Shown here: in pieces, positions 12,431 through 24,182 of the stretch
Layout of the letters: the number at the start of each line of letters is the position of its first letter
Numbering within the stretch: the stretch's first letter is position 1
From: Celoporthe dispersa
Lineage: Eukaryota; Ascomycota; Sordariomycetes; Diaporthales; Cryphonectriaceae
Length of the DNA: 64,000 nt
Assembly: GCA_016584495.1 (NCBI GenBank)
Contig: WAID01000012.1
Span: 124,001-188,000 of the forward strand
Direction: 5' to 3'
Notes under the pieces: model-generated
The model's input: the letters and a program-made list of their open reading frames with translations, nothing else
Database searches by the model: none
Told to the model about the DNA's origin: nothing
Made by a program: the position numbers and the translations under genes

Positions 12431-15400
12431 ATGGAGCCGAATTTCCACTCTACCGTCCTACACAGACCTCCATCCCTCCACGACTACGATGACGACCGCG
12501 ACCGCGACCACGACCGCGACAGAGAGGACAGGCGCCGTCGCGACATCCTCAACCCGGTCCAGCTGAGCGAGAACGGGTCTTCAGCCCTTCTGCGGCTGCT
12601 GGTGCTGGTGCTGGTGCCGCGCAACACCAACCGCCGCCGCCGCCGCCTCGACACTCGTTCAGCCTGCGGTCTCCCACCCAGCCCGACTATCATCACCACC
12701 CGCCTCATTACCCGGCCGCCAGCTCAACCTCACCCTCGGCCGCCAGCGCCAGCGCCAGCGCCAAGCCTGGCGGCACCAGCAACGGCACCAGCACCGGCGT
12801 CAGCTCGTCTCTACTACACAACCCCTTCATCGCGAAGCCCGCGCAGTCCATCCCCGCGCCCGTCCTCGCACCTCCGAGGTCGCCCTTACACGCGCCCCCC
12901 GTCTTCTACCCCCAGGACATGCGCGACCGCCGCGACCCCCCACGCGAGAAGACAGCCGGCAGCTTCTACGACCCTACCACCGACACCACCACGACGACGG
13001 GTGATCGCAGGGTCACCGACGCGAGCCCCTCCTGGCACGGCACGGCCCAGGCCTCGCCCTCTGCTGCCAACAATAAGAAGGTAAGCAAGCAAGCAAGCAA
13101 GCAGGGAAGCAAAAGGAGACACCAGCAAGCCACTTCCCCCCCCCCTCTCCCCCCAAAGGACCAAAAAAAAGATAAAGGGAGAAGAAAAAAACCCCTAGCA
13201 TCATGCAAGCAAGGGAGCAAGGGAGTAAAAGAAGCAAAAAAGAAAAAAAGAAAAAACAAAGCAAGCACACGCGCACACATACACACATAGACACACCCTA
13301 CACACATCATCACCATCTACACCTACCTACACATTTATTTTTTCACACCCCTTTTCAATACACACAGACAAGAAAGACAAGACACGCGCGGCGCTGGTGC
13401 CGGTAGGGCTCCGCTCCAGCAAGCTAGCCCAGGCGATCATTATCACCACCATCGCCGCCCCTCGGGCGCGCCAGACGCCGTCCAGCACCGCTAGGGCGCA
13501 CCTCAGACCTCTGACCAAGACACTCTTGGCCCGGCCGGGTCGCCCCAAAGTCCCAAAATCACCACCATTTTTCACATCCACCAGGCAGAGCAACCTTTGG
13601 CCCCCATGCCAAACTCTGATCATCACCATCTTTCATCCTTTCATCACCACCCCCAAACTCACCATCACCACATACATCATCGTCCGCCAGACCCGGATTC
13701 TCCCTTCTTCTGACCTCGTCCTCCCTGCCTGCTGCTGTCAGACCCCTAATCACTTTCCCAATCCCAGCCCTAGGGATCTTCATCCCCCATGTCCAGAGCC
13801 CCAATCCATCAGTTCATCAGTCAATCAATCCCTTTCTTTGACCATCACCAGCCTGACGGTCCTGCCACCTGTCCACCACCCTCTCCAATCCTCTCCATCG
13901 TCTCATCCAGTCTTCCTGCCTGCATTCATCTGCTGACGGACCTGCTCCCCTCTCTCTCTGCCAACAGCCTCGCGAGCCTGCCGGTAGGGACTACGACTAT
14001 CCCTCCAGCCTGCCAGCTGACCAGCCGGCCTACTACAAGGGCAGCTACACCTCCCCTGTCGGCGCCACGTTTCCTCCCCGGAGCCCCGTCACCCGTTCGC
14101 ACCACGCTGGTTCCATGAGCCCTCCCACCAAGGCTCCCGTCATCGCCTCGCCCAGCCTACGGCAGCCCATGGCCTCTGCTGGGTCCACGGCCGGAGCCCC
14201 CCGGCGGCTGCCCGGCAGCACTCGCCGCCCGCCCCCTCGGTGCTCAAGGCACCTGCCCCTCCTGCCAGTGTTCGTACCGCCCGCTGGCTCCCACCTCCGT
14301 CCTGGACCAAGCTGACCACCTCTCCGACCCGCAGACGCCCAACCGCAACGTCATGTCCTTCTCGAACATCCTGTCGAGCTCCGAACCCGAGCCCAGGCCC
14401 AGGGCCCCGTCTCCTGCCGCTGCCGCCGCCCCGGTCCTCGCACCCGCCGTCAAGGAGGAGAAGATGGACGACGCCCCGGCTGTCAAGGCGGAGCGGAAGA
14501 AGCCCACGAGGAAGCCCAAGCAGCCCCGCGTGTCCGACCTCAAGAACACGGACACGCCGTCGCCCAAGGGAGGCTCCAGGCGCGCCTCTGCACACAAGGA
14601 CAGGGAGGGCCCCGCCGCGGCGCGCGTCCCGGCCAAGCGCGCCGCCAACGGCCAGCCGAAGCACGGCGGCGGCTTCTCCGTGAGCAAGGAGAAGAAGATC
14701 AAGGAGCTCATGGAGCAGCTGGACAATAACCCGCGGGCCGTCGACCCGTACGCCGAGGATGTCTTTGACGCCCGCGAGGAGGAGCGCCTGTGGCGCCAGC
14801 GTGCCCAGCGCCGGCGCCGCGCCATGGAGGCCAACGAGGCCCGGTACCTCGCCTCCCGCAGGCTCAACCTGGCCCGGTCGACGAGCGAGCGCCTGAGCCT
14901 GCACATGGAGCTGGGCAAGCGCCGCTACGACGACATGTACTACGACGACGCCCTGCAGGAGGTCCGCGAGCAGGAGGTGGTCGCCGAGAAGGAGCGCAAG
15001 AAGGACATGCAGCGGAAGCGCCGCCGCGAGAAGTCCATGGCCGTCACCATCGAGCAGAAGGAGGCCGCCCTCGCCAAGGCCCAGGCTGCCGAGCTGGCCG
15101 GCGACGAGGCGGAGCGCCTGAAGCACCTGCGCGACGCCGAGCGGGCCAACAAGAAGGCCCAGCAGACCAAGCTCATCCTGCAGAAGGGCATCAAGGGCCC
15201 CGCGCGCAACCTGCCGGCGCTCGAGGTGAACCTCGAGGGCGGCATCATGTCCACCTTCCAGGCCGGCGAGCTGGAGGCGGGGGCCAAGGCCGCCAAGAAG
15301 GCCCGCACCGGCTCCCGCCCCAAGAAGTCCAAGGAGCAGAAGCAGGCGGAGAAGGAGAGCGCCATCGCCGCCCAGGCCGCCATCGACGCCGGCCAGGAGC

Positions 15401-18400
15401 CCCCCAGCAAGGAGGAGACCAAGCAGATCCGCATCAAGCTCAACAAGAAGGACAAGGCCGCCAAGGACAAGGACAAGGAGAAGGACAAGGACAAGGACAA
15501 GGAGGGCGCCGCCGCCGGCGAACAGGCCGCCGCGGCTGAGCCTGCCAAGGAGGGCGGCCAGAAGGACAAGGAGAAGAAGGACAAGGCCGCCGCTGAGGAG
15601 CCCAAGGACCCGCTCGAGACCAAGTTCCAGTCCAAGGGCTTCAACCAGATCTACGACCAGATCTGGCGGGACCTGGCGCGCAAGGACGTCGGCAAGGTCT
15701 ACCGGATGGCCTCGGACTCGTACCAGACCAAGTCGTCGAACCTAAAGAAGACGGCCATCCTCGCCTCCAAGGAGGCCAGGCGGTGGCAGCTCCGCACCAA
15801 CAAGGGCACCAAGGACCTGCAGGCCCGGGCCAAGCGCGTCATGCGCGACATGATGAGCTTCTGGAAGCGCAACGAGCGCGAGGAGCGCGACCTCCGCAAG
15901 GCCGCCGAGAAGCAGGAGCTCGAGAACGCCCGCCGGGAGGAGGCCGACCGCGAGGCCGCCAGGCAGAAGCGGAAGCTCAACTTCCTCATCTCCCAGACGG
16001 AGCTGTACTCGCACTTCATCGGCAAGAAGATCAAGACGAACGAGGTTGAGCGTAGCACGGACAACCCCGAGCTTGCGGCCGAGGAGGGCAAGACGGCCCA
16101 CCAGGACCCGGGTGCCATGGACGTCGACGAGGACGCCTCGCCCTCGGCCAAGGTCACGCGCTTCGAGAACCTGACCTTCGAGGAGGAGGACGAGGAGAAG
16201 CTGCAGGCCATCGCCAAGGCGAACGCGCAGCACGCCCTCGCCGAGGCGCAGCAGAAGGCCCGGGACTTCAACAGGGACGCCGAGCTCGACGAGGAGGGCG
16301 AGATGAACTTCCAGAACCCCACCGGCATGGGCGAGGTCGAGATCGAGCAGCCCAGGCTCCTGAACGCGCAGCTCAAGGAGTACCAGCTCAAGGGCCTCAA
16401 CTGGCTCGTCAACCTCTACGAGCAGGGCATCAACGGCATCCTGGCCGACGAGATGGGCCTCGGCAAGACGGTCCAGTCCATCTCCGTCATGACCTACCTG
16501 GCGGAGAAGCACGACATCTGGGGGCCCTTCCTCGTCGTCGCGCCGGCCTCCACCCTGCACAACTGGGAGCAGGAGATACGCAAGTTCGTCCCCGAGTTCA
16601 AGGTCCTGCCCTACTGGGGGACCGCGGGCGACCGCAAGACGCTCCGCAAGTTCTGGGACCGCAAGCACAAGACGTACAAGAAGGACGCCAGCTTCCACGT
16701 CATGGTGACCTCGTACCAGCTGGTCGTCTCCGACGTCGGCTACTTCCAGAAGATGGGCTGGCAGTACATGATCCTCGACGAGGCGCAGGCCATCAAGAGC
16801 TCCCAGAGCTCGCGGTGGAAGTGCCTCCTGGGCTTCCACTGCCGCAACCGCCTGCTCCTGACCGGCACCCCCATCCAGAACAACATGCAGGAGCTCTGGG
16901 CCCTCCTGCACTTCATCATGCCCTCGCTCTTCGACTCGCACGACGAGTTCAGCGAGTGGTTCTCCAAGGACATCGAGTCCCACGCCCAGAGCAACACCAA
17001 GCTCAACGAGGACCAGCTGAAGCGCCTGCACATGATCCTGAAGCCCTTCATGCTCCGCCGCGTCAAGAAGCACGTCCAAAAGGAGCTCGGCGACAAGATC
17101 GAGCTGGACGTCTACTGCGACCTGACCTACCGGCAGCGGGCCTACTACAGCAACCTCCGCAACCAGATCAGCATCATGGACCTCATCGAGAAGGCCACCA
17201 CCGGCGACGATAGCGACTCGGGCACCCTGATGAACCTGGTCATGCAGTTCCGCAAGGTCTGCAACCACCCTGACCTCTTCCAGCGCGCCGACACCACGTC
17301 GCCCCTGTCCGTCGGCTACTTCGCCGAGACGGCCTCCTTCGTGCGCGAGGGGAACAACATCCCCGTCGCGTACTCCACGCGCAGCCTGATCGACTACGAG
17401 CTGCCCAACCTCGTCTGGCGCGACAGCGGCCGGCTGTACAGGGCCGGGCCGGACAACCAGAAGGCCGGGTTCCGCAGCCGGTACCTGAACCACATGATGA
17501 ACATCTGGGCCCCCGACAACATGCGCGAGAGCACCGGCGGCTCTAACGCCTTCTCCTGGCTCAGGTTTGCCGACGTGAGCCCCGCCGAGGCGTCCAGGGC
17601 CGGCCGCCAGGGTGTCTTCAGCCGCGCCGTCGAGCTGTCGGGGCGCGGGAACCGCCTGGGCCACATGAGGGTGGCCTACGACGAGCCCGAGGACCAGGGC
17701 TATACCCCGCCGCACGCCATGCTCCAGATCACCCGCCGTGCCGACCGCAGACCACTGGCCGCCGTCACCGGGGAGGGCATCCTGAACAGCCTCATGAACG
17801 TCGCCAGGACGGCCTACGACGAGGCGGGCTTTGGCCGCCTGGAGCAGGCCGGCCGCCCTGGCGCCACAGCGCCCCCTATCGAGGTCACCTGCAACAGCCG
17901 CGCGGCCAACCTCGAGCGCGAGGACACCTACTTCAACGTGCCGATGCGGAGGGTGCTGTTCGAGCCCAACGTGGAGGAGCAGAAGGCCTTCGTCACACAG
18001 AAGATCTCCCCGGACATGATACCCAAGTCTGGCCTGTTCCCCGCCCCGGACAACGAGAAGCACCGCTTCACCAGCATCGCCGTCCCGTCCATGCGGCGCT
18101 TCGTGACGGACTCGGGCAAGCTGGCCAAGCTGGACGAGCTGCTCTTCAGGCTCAAGGAGCAGAACCACCGCGTGCTGCTGTACTTCCAGATGACCCGCAT
18201 GATCGACCTGATGGAGGAGTACCTGACGTACCGCAACTACAAGTTCTGCCGGCTCGACGGCTCGACCAAGCTGGAGGACCGGCGCGACACGGTCCACGAC
18301 TTCCAGACCCGGCCGGATATCTTCATCTTCCTGCTGTCGACCCGTGCTGGTGGTCTCGGTATCAATCTGACCTCTGCCGACACGGTCATCTTCTACGACT

Positions 18401-18852
18401 CGGACTGGAACCCGACCATCGACTCCCAGGCCATGGACCGTGCCCACCGTCTCGGCCAGACCAGACAGGTGACCGTCTACCGCCTGATCACCCGAGGCAC
18501 CATAGAAGAGCGCATCCGGAAGCGCGCGCTGCAGAAGGAGGAGGTCCAGCGCGTGGTCATCCAAGGCGGCGGTACCGGCGCCGGTGTCGACTTCTCTGGC
18601 CGCCGCGCCCCCGAGAACCGCAACAAGGACATCGCCATGTGGCTTGCCGATGACGACGACGCGGTGGAGAAGATGATCGAGCGCCGCGAGCAGGAGCTCC
18701 TGGCCAGCGGCGAGTTTGACAAGAAGAAGAAGGGCAGCAGGCGCAAGAAGGTCATAAATGAATCTGTCTCCCTGGACGACATGTACCATGAGGGTGAGTT
18801 GGCCTACCTCCTAACCCCCCCCCCCCCGGGCCCTTCCCTCCCCCGCCAGACC

Positions 18853-18945
<93 letters not shown>

Positions 18946-19145
18946 CCTGGCGATTCCTTGCTAACCACACCCTCATGCGAACAGGTGAAGGTCACTTTGA
19001 TGATGGCAACAAGCAGCAGTCCGGAACAGCAACCCCTGTCGAGACAACAGAAGCAAGTGGCAACAAGAAGAAGGGGAAGGGCTCCAAGAAGGCCAAGACG
19101 GCTAAGCAGAGGCTTGCGATCGCGGATGGAGAAATCGATATCTGA
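12431..19145 (+). CDS. INO80: INO80 chromatin-remodelling ATPase (N-terminal frame broken by base-calling-type indels)
   Basis: Catalytic subunit of the nuclear INO80 complex, which slides nucleosomes and exchanges H2A.Z. Start 12431 opens a His/Asp/Arg-rich N-terminus (RDRDHDRDREDRRRRDILNP). Exon 1 ends at 13080; the next clear exon starts at 13968 (PREPAGRDYDYP), either directly or after small exons I could not resolve. The main exon runs to 18793; the last is 18985-19145. The DBINO domain lies at about 15640-16050. The Snf2 core has Walker A DEMGLGKTVQS, DEAQAIKSS and motif VI DRAHRLGQTRQVTVYRL, split by the long INO80-type insertion (about 17300-18000). Single C bases seem missing at 12585-12587, 14197-14202 and 14280-14282; adding them gives 1880 codons for the simplest model. 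The last intron carries a CT microsatellite. Confidence 0.95.
13083..13103. repeat. AAGC tetranucleotide repeat in INO80 intron
   Basis: About five tandem AAGC units begin inside the donor GTAAGC of the first INO80 intron, so the splice site itself is part of the repeat. A-rich and CACA-rich sequence follows to about 13300. Confidence 0.8.
18855..18940. repeat. (CT)43 microsatellite in last INO80 intron
   Basis: A perfect CT dinucleotide tract of 86 bp fills almost half of the 191-bp final intron (18794-18984), between donor GTGAGT and acceptor GCGAACAG. On the sense strand it is pure pyrimidine. The tract is preceded by a run of ten Cs at about 18819-18828. Confidence 0.98.
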
Positions 19146-20667
19146 CCACCCTAACCAGGGCTGACGGGAGAAGCTGGCGGGAGAAGAACATGGTCGTCTC
19201 CTCCTTCCGTACACGAGGGACAAGAACACACAGCGTCCTATGTATGCATTTGGGTTTCGTGGTACTTCCCTGATCAAAACAAGGGCAGCAATTGCGAGAT
19301 CTAGGTCAAACCTCATATGGACAAGTGGGCTAGAGAAAACCGGTTCCTATCTTTCGTCTGATACTTTTTTTTTCTTGTTGTTCTTTCCCACACTTTGAAA
19401 GGGACGGGATACGGAGGTTTTCCTGCTGCTGCATTTGTGTTTTCGGAGTCGGCCACAAGAAGGGTCTCGAAAAACAAAATTGCATTGACGAGACAGATGT
19501 ATGCTTGACAGGTTATGGTTGTTGCAGGTCGTCGTCACTGGCATGGATTAGATTGGTGAGCACCCTTCCCGGGAACAGGAACGGCTGGCTGTCTGCCGTA
19601 TCACAGAAGGGAGGGGGCCACATGTAATATAGACAATATACACCATGAAGAGGTAACAACAAGCCCGATCACTTGTTCATCCTGCTGCGCGGTCTTGTAC
19701 GAGATGACCGGCTTCGTGATGGTGCCACACCAAAAGAAAGAAAGAAAGAAAAAAAGTCGCCGTGTGGAGGAGGAGCGTGGTCCCATCAGAGTTAGTCTAT
19801 CTCATACAATCGATCTGGTGCTGCTGGGCAGTTTGAAGAGCCGAGCTGCACCCATGGTTATCGTCTCACGTCCACCACCTCGCCCGTCAGTCCTGACAAG
19901 TGAACGGTCCACAGCGGGGCATGCATGCAATGGTAAGAGCCTCCCTTCCCTTACAGCTTGGACAAGATATCCAAGTGAGCTGTGAAGGACCAGATGCAAC
20001 CAACTGGTTCATATTATATGTACGGGTGAGACTACATGTTTTGGCGGTAGTGCCTGGGCCAAGACGGGTGGATAGAAGATCGACCCGCGTATTCCAAGAG
20101 AGACATGGATTGCCAGAGAGACTGAGAGGCCGGAGAGAGAAAAGGACAGGTATGACACCACCCATAGTCACTGCTCTGCGGGCTGGCCGAGTAAAGCGGT
20201 CCCCGGCCTCACCTCCCGCTCCCCTTCCTCCTCCAGCTGTCATGCCCACGACAGGCGTGATCAGCCAACTGTGTCTAGGCGTGTTGCTGCATGCATAAAG
20301 CTGTTGTCGGATGTGCTGGTTGCTCCCTATCGTCCGTGTGGTGGTCGGTGCCCCGCCAGCACGGCGACCCGTCCTCGCCACCACCGCGACGAGCGCACGA
20401 TGCCGATGCCACTTTGCTCCTCAGCATTTTCCCCTTCTGCCAATCATCCCGTTGTTATATCGGTTGTTCTGCCTCGCGCGTCTACCACGGCCTGTCTCGG
20501 CAAGGCATCTGGAGGGGTACATGAGACCAGGAGGGGCCGATTGTGCTGCATCTAAGGGGTTTCTCTAGGTCGGAAGGGTGAGGCCCAAGGGCTTCCCTCC
20601 TCTGGTTAAGCCCATGACAAGTTTCGCTCTGGCTGAAAGCATCCGATGGCCGCTTCCAGGTCCGCTC
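19146..20667. other. Convergent 3' flank between INO80 and ALB1
   Basis: No gene is supported. The two flanking genes converge here, so this should hold both 3' untranslated regions. Open frames such as 19900-20298 lack any recognisable composition or splice structure. A GAAAGAAAGAAAG tract lies at about 19736-19752. Confidence 0.5.
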
Positions 20668-21154
20668 TCAGGCGATGTCCATCTTTCCGAGTGCCTCCAT
20701 GGCGGCGTCCCTCTCCGCCTTGAGCTGTTTCTTGGTCTTGGCCGAGTTCTCCTCACCTGCTCAGAGGTCTGTCAGCAGTAGAAGGAAGAAGTACAGCCAC
20801 ACCAGAAAAGACAAAAAAGGAGAGAGAGAGTGTGTGTGTGCGTATGTGTGTGTGTACGAAAAGAGATCACGTACCCTCCATCTCCACCTCCCTGGCAGCC
20901 TCCGCCTCCGCCTTCCTCCGGATCGCGTGAGCCATCTGCTTCTCGAGCTTGCGCTGCTTCTTCTTGCTGAGGGCGGCGTTGGGCCCGCTGGTAGGGAGGA
21001 GCCCCGAGCGGGCACCGCGCCTGGCGTCTGCCTTTGCGACGCGAGAGGGCAGCCTGGACGAGGCGAGGTGCTTGGCCGCCTGCTTCCTGGCCCTGGCGGC
21101 GTGCGCAATCTGTCGGTTGCGCGAGACCGTGTTGGGGTTCTTGACGGATGGCAT
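20668..21154 (-). CDS. ALB1: Ribosome biogenesis factor Alb1
   Basis: Small, very basic nuclear protein; yeast Alb1 works with Arx1 on export and recycling of pre-60S particles. Exons on the minus strand are 21154-20875 and 20756-20668, joined over a 118-bp intron (donor GTACGT, acceptor GAGCAG) to give 122 residues. The start MPSVKNPNTVSRNRQIAHAA and the lysine/arginine/alanine-rich body (SKKKQRKLEKQMAHAIRRK, ending in KAERDAAMEALGKMD) fit the Alb1 family. No membrane segment. The intron carries CA and CT dinucleotide runs on the sense strand (20818-20862). The gene is convergent with INO80; linkage to ARB1 in the same block is probably incidental. Confidence 0.88.
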
Positions 21155-22185
21155 CGCTGGGAGATGCTGGTGGGTTTTGGTCGTTTTTTTCCTTTCTTTC
21201 TTTCTTTTCTGTAAAAGACTGGCTGGTGTGAGATTCACAGTTGTGTCTTGTTCGTGACCTGAGGAAGAGAGAAAATGGAGGGGGAAGAAAGTAAAGGATG
21301 GCAGATGGAAGGAGAGGAGGAGGAGAAGTAGAATCAAGAAGGAGCATTCGATGCTCCGAGCCTTAGTTTGGGGATTTGGAAATTTTAGCGGGGCGATAAC
21401 AACCCGACCAACCAACCAGGGGGGGCTTATCGGTTCAGACACACACACCCCCCCCTCCCACCCTACACACCCCCCGGCCTTGTTCTTGTCCAATGAAGAA
21501 ATCCAGAAAAATAACAATGAAATCGCAAAAGAAAGACGAACGAAAACCGTCAAGCCATGTTTGACAGTGTATCAATATGTTCTCCGACACCCTCTGGACG
21601 TACGTATGGATAGAAGACTAGAAGAGAAACAGAAGAACAAAAAGCAAGAAAAAGAAAAGATAGACAAAAAAAAAAGAAGGAAGAAAGGCGTCCATCTCCA
21701 GACACACAACACACAAGACTTGTCAACCATAATGGCACAATGAATTTCTACAAAATCAACATGACTTGATTTAGCCTGTGAAGAAAAAGACAAAGAAAAA
21801 ACACCTCCCAAAAAAAAAAAAAAAAAAGACCACCCCCACCCCATGCTATTCGCCATCCCCTATTCAAGTACAATAGAGAGAGTAAAAACATGGCCCAGGA
21901 AACGAAAGGGCTCATGATCATTGTGGCCTTGCAGTACAACCCAAAACGCCCTACCATGCTACTATTCGGCCCAGAATGCCTCCCTGCTCCCTCTCCTCCT
22001 CCTCTTCCTTGTCAAGCTGAGGACTGACTGGTCCCTGGTGGTCCCTGGTCATAGTCTATACGCATGAGGCCTTCCTACTTGTCAGGTATCTTCGGCATAT
22101 ATATATCCGCGGTGTGCCTCGTATATAGACCTCTCACGCTCTGGTTTTTCTTCTTCTCTCCTTTAGTGATCCCTCGTCGAGCTTC
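21155..22185. other. ALB1 promoter side and YTP1-like 3' flank
   Basis: About 1 kb without a supported gene. It contains an A17 run near 21810-21827, A/G-rich sequence at 21610-21690 and a C-rich patch near 21448-21475. The CT-rich minus strand next to 21155 would be the ALB1 leader. Confidence 0.5.
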
Positions 22186-24182
22186 TTAAGCAATGCGGTC
22201 GTTGTTTCTGCCGACCGTGCTCGGGCTGGACAGGGCCTCCCCCTCGCCCTCGCTCCTGTCCCCGTCTCCCTCCTTCAGGAGCTTCCGCCTCTGGGCCTGC
22301 TCCTCGTCCTCATCATCGCTCATCAGCCCGTCCAGCTCAAACTCCTCCACGTCGCGCAGCCTCCGCTCGTCCATCGACGCCGCTGCTCCCCGCCGGCTGT
22401 TGGCTCCCGGGGCGTGTCCGTTGATGCCCTTGCCCGCAGCGGGCCCGTTCACGCCGCGGTCGTAGATGTGGATGAGCACGTTGGTGAAGAGGAAGGTGAG
22501 GAAGGCGAGACTGTAGAGGATCAGGACGTAGGCCACATGATCAATGCCGGAGCCGTCGACCAGCGCCATCTGCTCCTCGGTTGCGCCCATGAACAGGAAG
22601 CCCGAGGCGTACAACAACTAACAAGAAAAGGTTAGCCGCTTGCCGGACAGCCCTGGTTGCTAGAACGCACGAGGGAAGGAGGGCTGTGTGTGTGTGTGTG
22701 TGTGTGAGAAAGACTTACAAAGGGAGGGATGTACTGAAAGCTGTGGGTGCCGTAGCCGTCGTCCGAGATGCCAATCTTGTCGTGCAGGACAAAGGAGACC
22801 TCGATGATGCGGGTGATGCCGGCGGCCATGAGGGTGTAGCCAAAGGCCTTGTGGGTCATGGCGCTGATCATGAGCTCCTGCGGGTGGGCGGACATGGCCC
22901 AGCCGGTGATGGCGATGACGAAGCCCGGGATGAAGTTGCGCTTGGGGGCGCCATCGCGGCCGCGGCTCAGCCAGACGCCGGCCAGCCCGGCGCACCACCA
23001 GACGATGCCCATGGTGGTGTGCTGCCAGTCGTTCTTGACCCAGGCGGTGCCCCACCTATGCTCGGTGAAGGTGTTGACGCAGCCCCAGGCGGCGATGACG
23101 ACCGAGTCGAAGAACTCCTGGGAGCGGCCGGTGCGGCGGAGCCACAGCTGACCCACGAGCAGGGCGAGGGTCATCAGGACGCCGTAGGCGATAAAGGCGC
23201 TGCCCATGATGAAGTGGGCCAGGCACTGGCCGAGGTGCTCGCCGCGGCAGAAGCCCTGGGCGGTGATGCCGCCGAACAGCAGCTGGGCCCAGACGACCAC
23301 GGGGAAGGCCTTGCCGCTGATGGAGTGGACGGTGCGCACGACGGGCCGGATGCGGGCGTGGATGCCCTTCTCGAGATGCAGCCGCAGGTAGACGCCGAGG
23401 ATGATCTGGGCAAACATCTGGAAGTAGACCCAGTCGCCAAAGTGCGCGTGTACGTTGTCCGGGCGGAACTCGCGGCCGCCGTGCATGTGGCCGAGGGCGT
23501 AACCAACGAGCGCGAGGACGGTGGAGAGTGACTGTACGGGGACGTGCCATCGACTTTTGGTTATCTAGATCGCGCGGTGTGAGAGAAAACCTCGTCAGCC
23601 CAGCCCAACCCAGAGCTCGAGTCCGTCCAGAGCGCGCTCCTCTGACCAGGCGCAATCCATCATCATCTCTCTCTCCATGTTGCTCCTCTTCTTTATCAAG
23701 CCATCCCATCGCTGTTGCTTTTTCTGTGGGGGGAGTGGGAGGGGGATGATAACTCACGCCGAGGACCATTCCGAGAGGGAAGAGGACGCCAAAGGCGAGC
23801 ATATTAAGGAAGATGTGGGCCCATAGTGTCGAGTCCTATAGAGTCGAGAAGAAACAGAGTAGTTCATGTCAGCCTCGTTGTGTGTGTGTGTGTGTGTGTG
23901 TGCCCTTTTGTGGAGTGAAAGCAGGTAGACAGAGATGGGCAACAAGCAACATACAATGGGGTCCGGAGAGGTGGCAGCGCCATCTGGGATGTTCTCGACG
24001 GCGTGATCGTGTGCGTCGGCCATGGGGAGCGTTAGGGCGGCGACGGAGAGGATGATGGTGGTCTTGGAGAGGGAGAACGGTGGTGCTGGAGCCAGAGCTC
24101 GTCGTCGTCGTGAGGGAGGAGGAGGAGGTAGTCGAAGGTCAGAACCAGGACCCCTAGGAGGGATTGAGCGGTAGGCCATCAT
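22186..24182 (-). CDS. YTP1-like multi-spanning membrane protein (DUF2427 plus Ytp1 C-terminal domain)
   Basis: Integral membrane protein of unknown biochemical role, related to yeast Ytp1. Minus-strand exons are 24182-23955, 23835-23758, 23564-22719 and 22617-22186, all phase 0, giving 527 residues. An arginine/proline-rich N-terminus is followed by a hydrophobic segment (KTTIILSVAALTLPMADA) that may act as a signal peptide ending before the histidine-rich HDHAVENIPDG typical of the family. Helices follow in HIFLNMLAFGVLFPLGMVLG and through the 282-residue third exon, which has conserved HMHGG, AHFGDWVYFQ and WGTAW motifs. The C-terminus after the last helix is acidic and cytosolic-looking. 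Exon 3 uses acceptor GATCTAG and not the nearer AAAAG, because only that keeps phase. Two introns contain CA repeats on the sense strand. Confidence 0.88.
22685..22706. repeat. (TG)11 microsatellite in third YTP1-like intron
   Basis: Eleven TG units on the plus strand, CA on the sense strand of the host gene, a few bases inside donor GTAAGTC of the 101-bp intron. Confidence 0.95.
23879..23902. repeat. (TG)12 microsatellite in first YTP1-like intron
   Basis: Twelve TG units on the plus strand, again CA on the sense strand, inside the 119-bp first intron (23836-23954). Confidence 0.95.

Noticed and set aside
15742..18789. 1015-codon open frame antisense to INO80
   Set aside because: It is a by-product of GC-rich third codon positions in the sense gene; its sequence is low-complexity Val/Leu/Gly/Asp and has no motifs.
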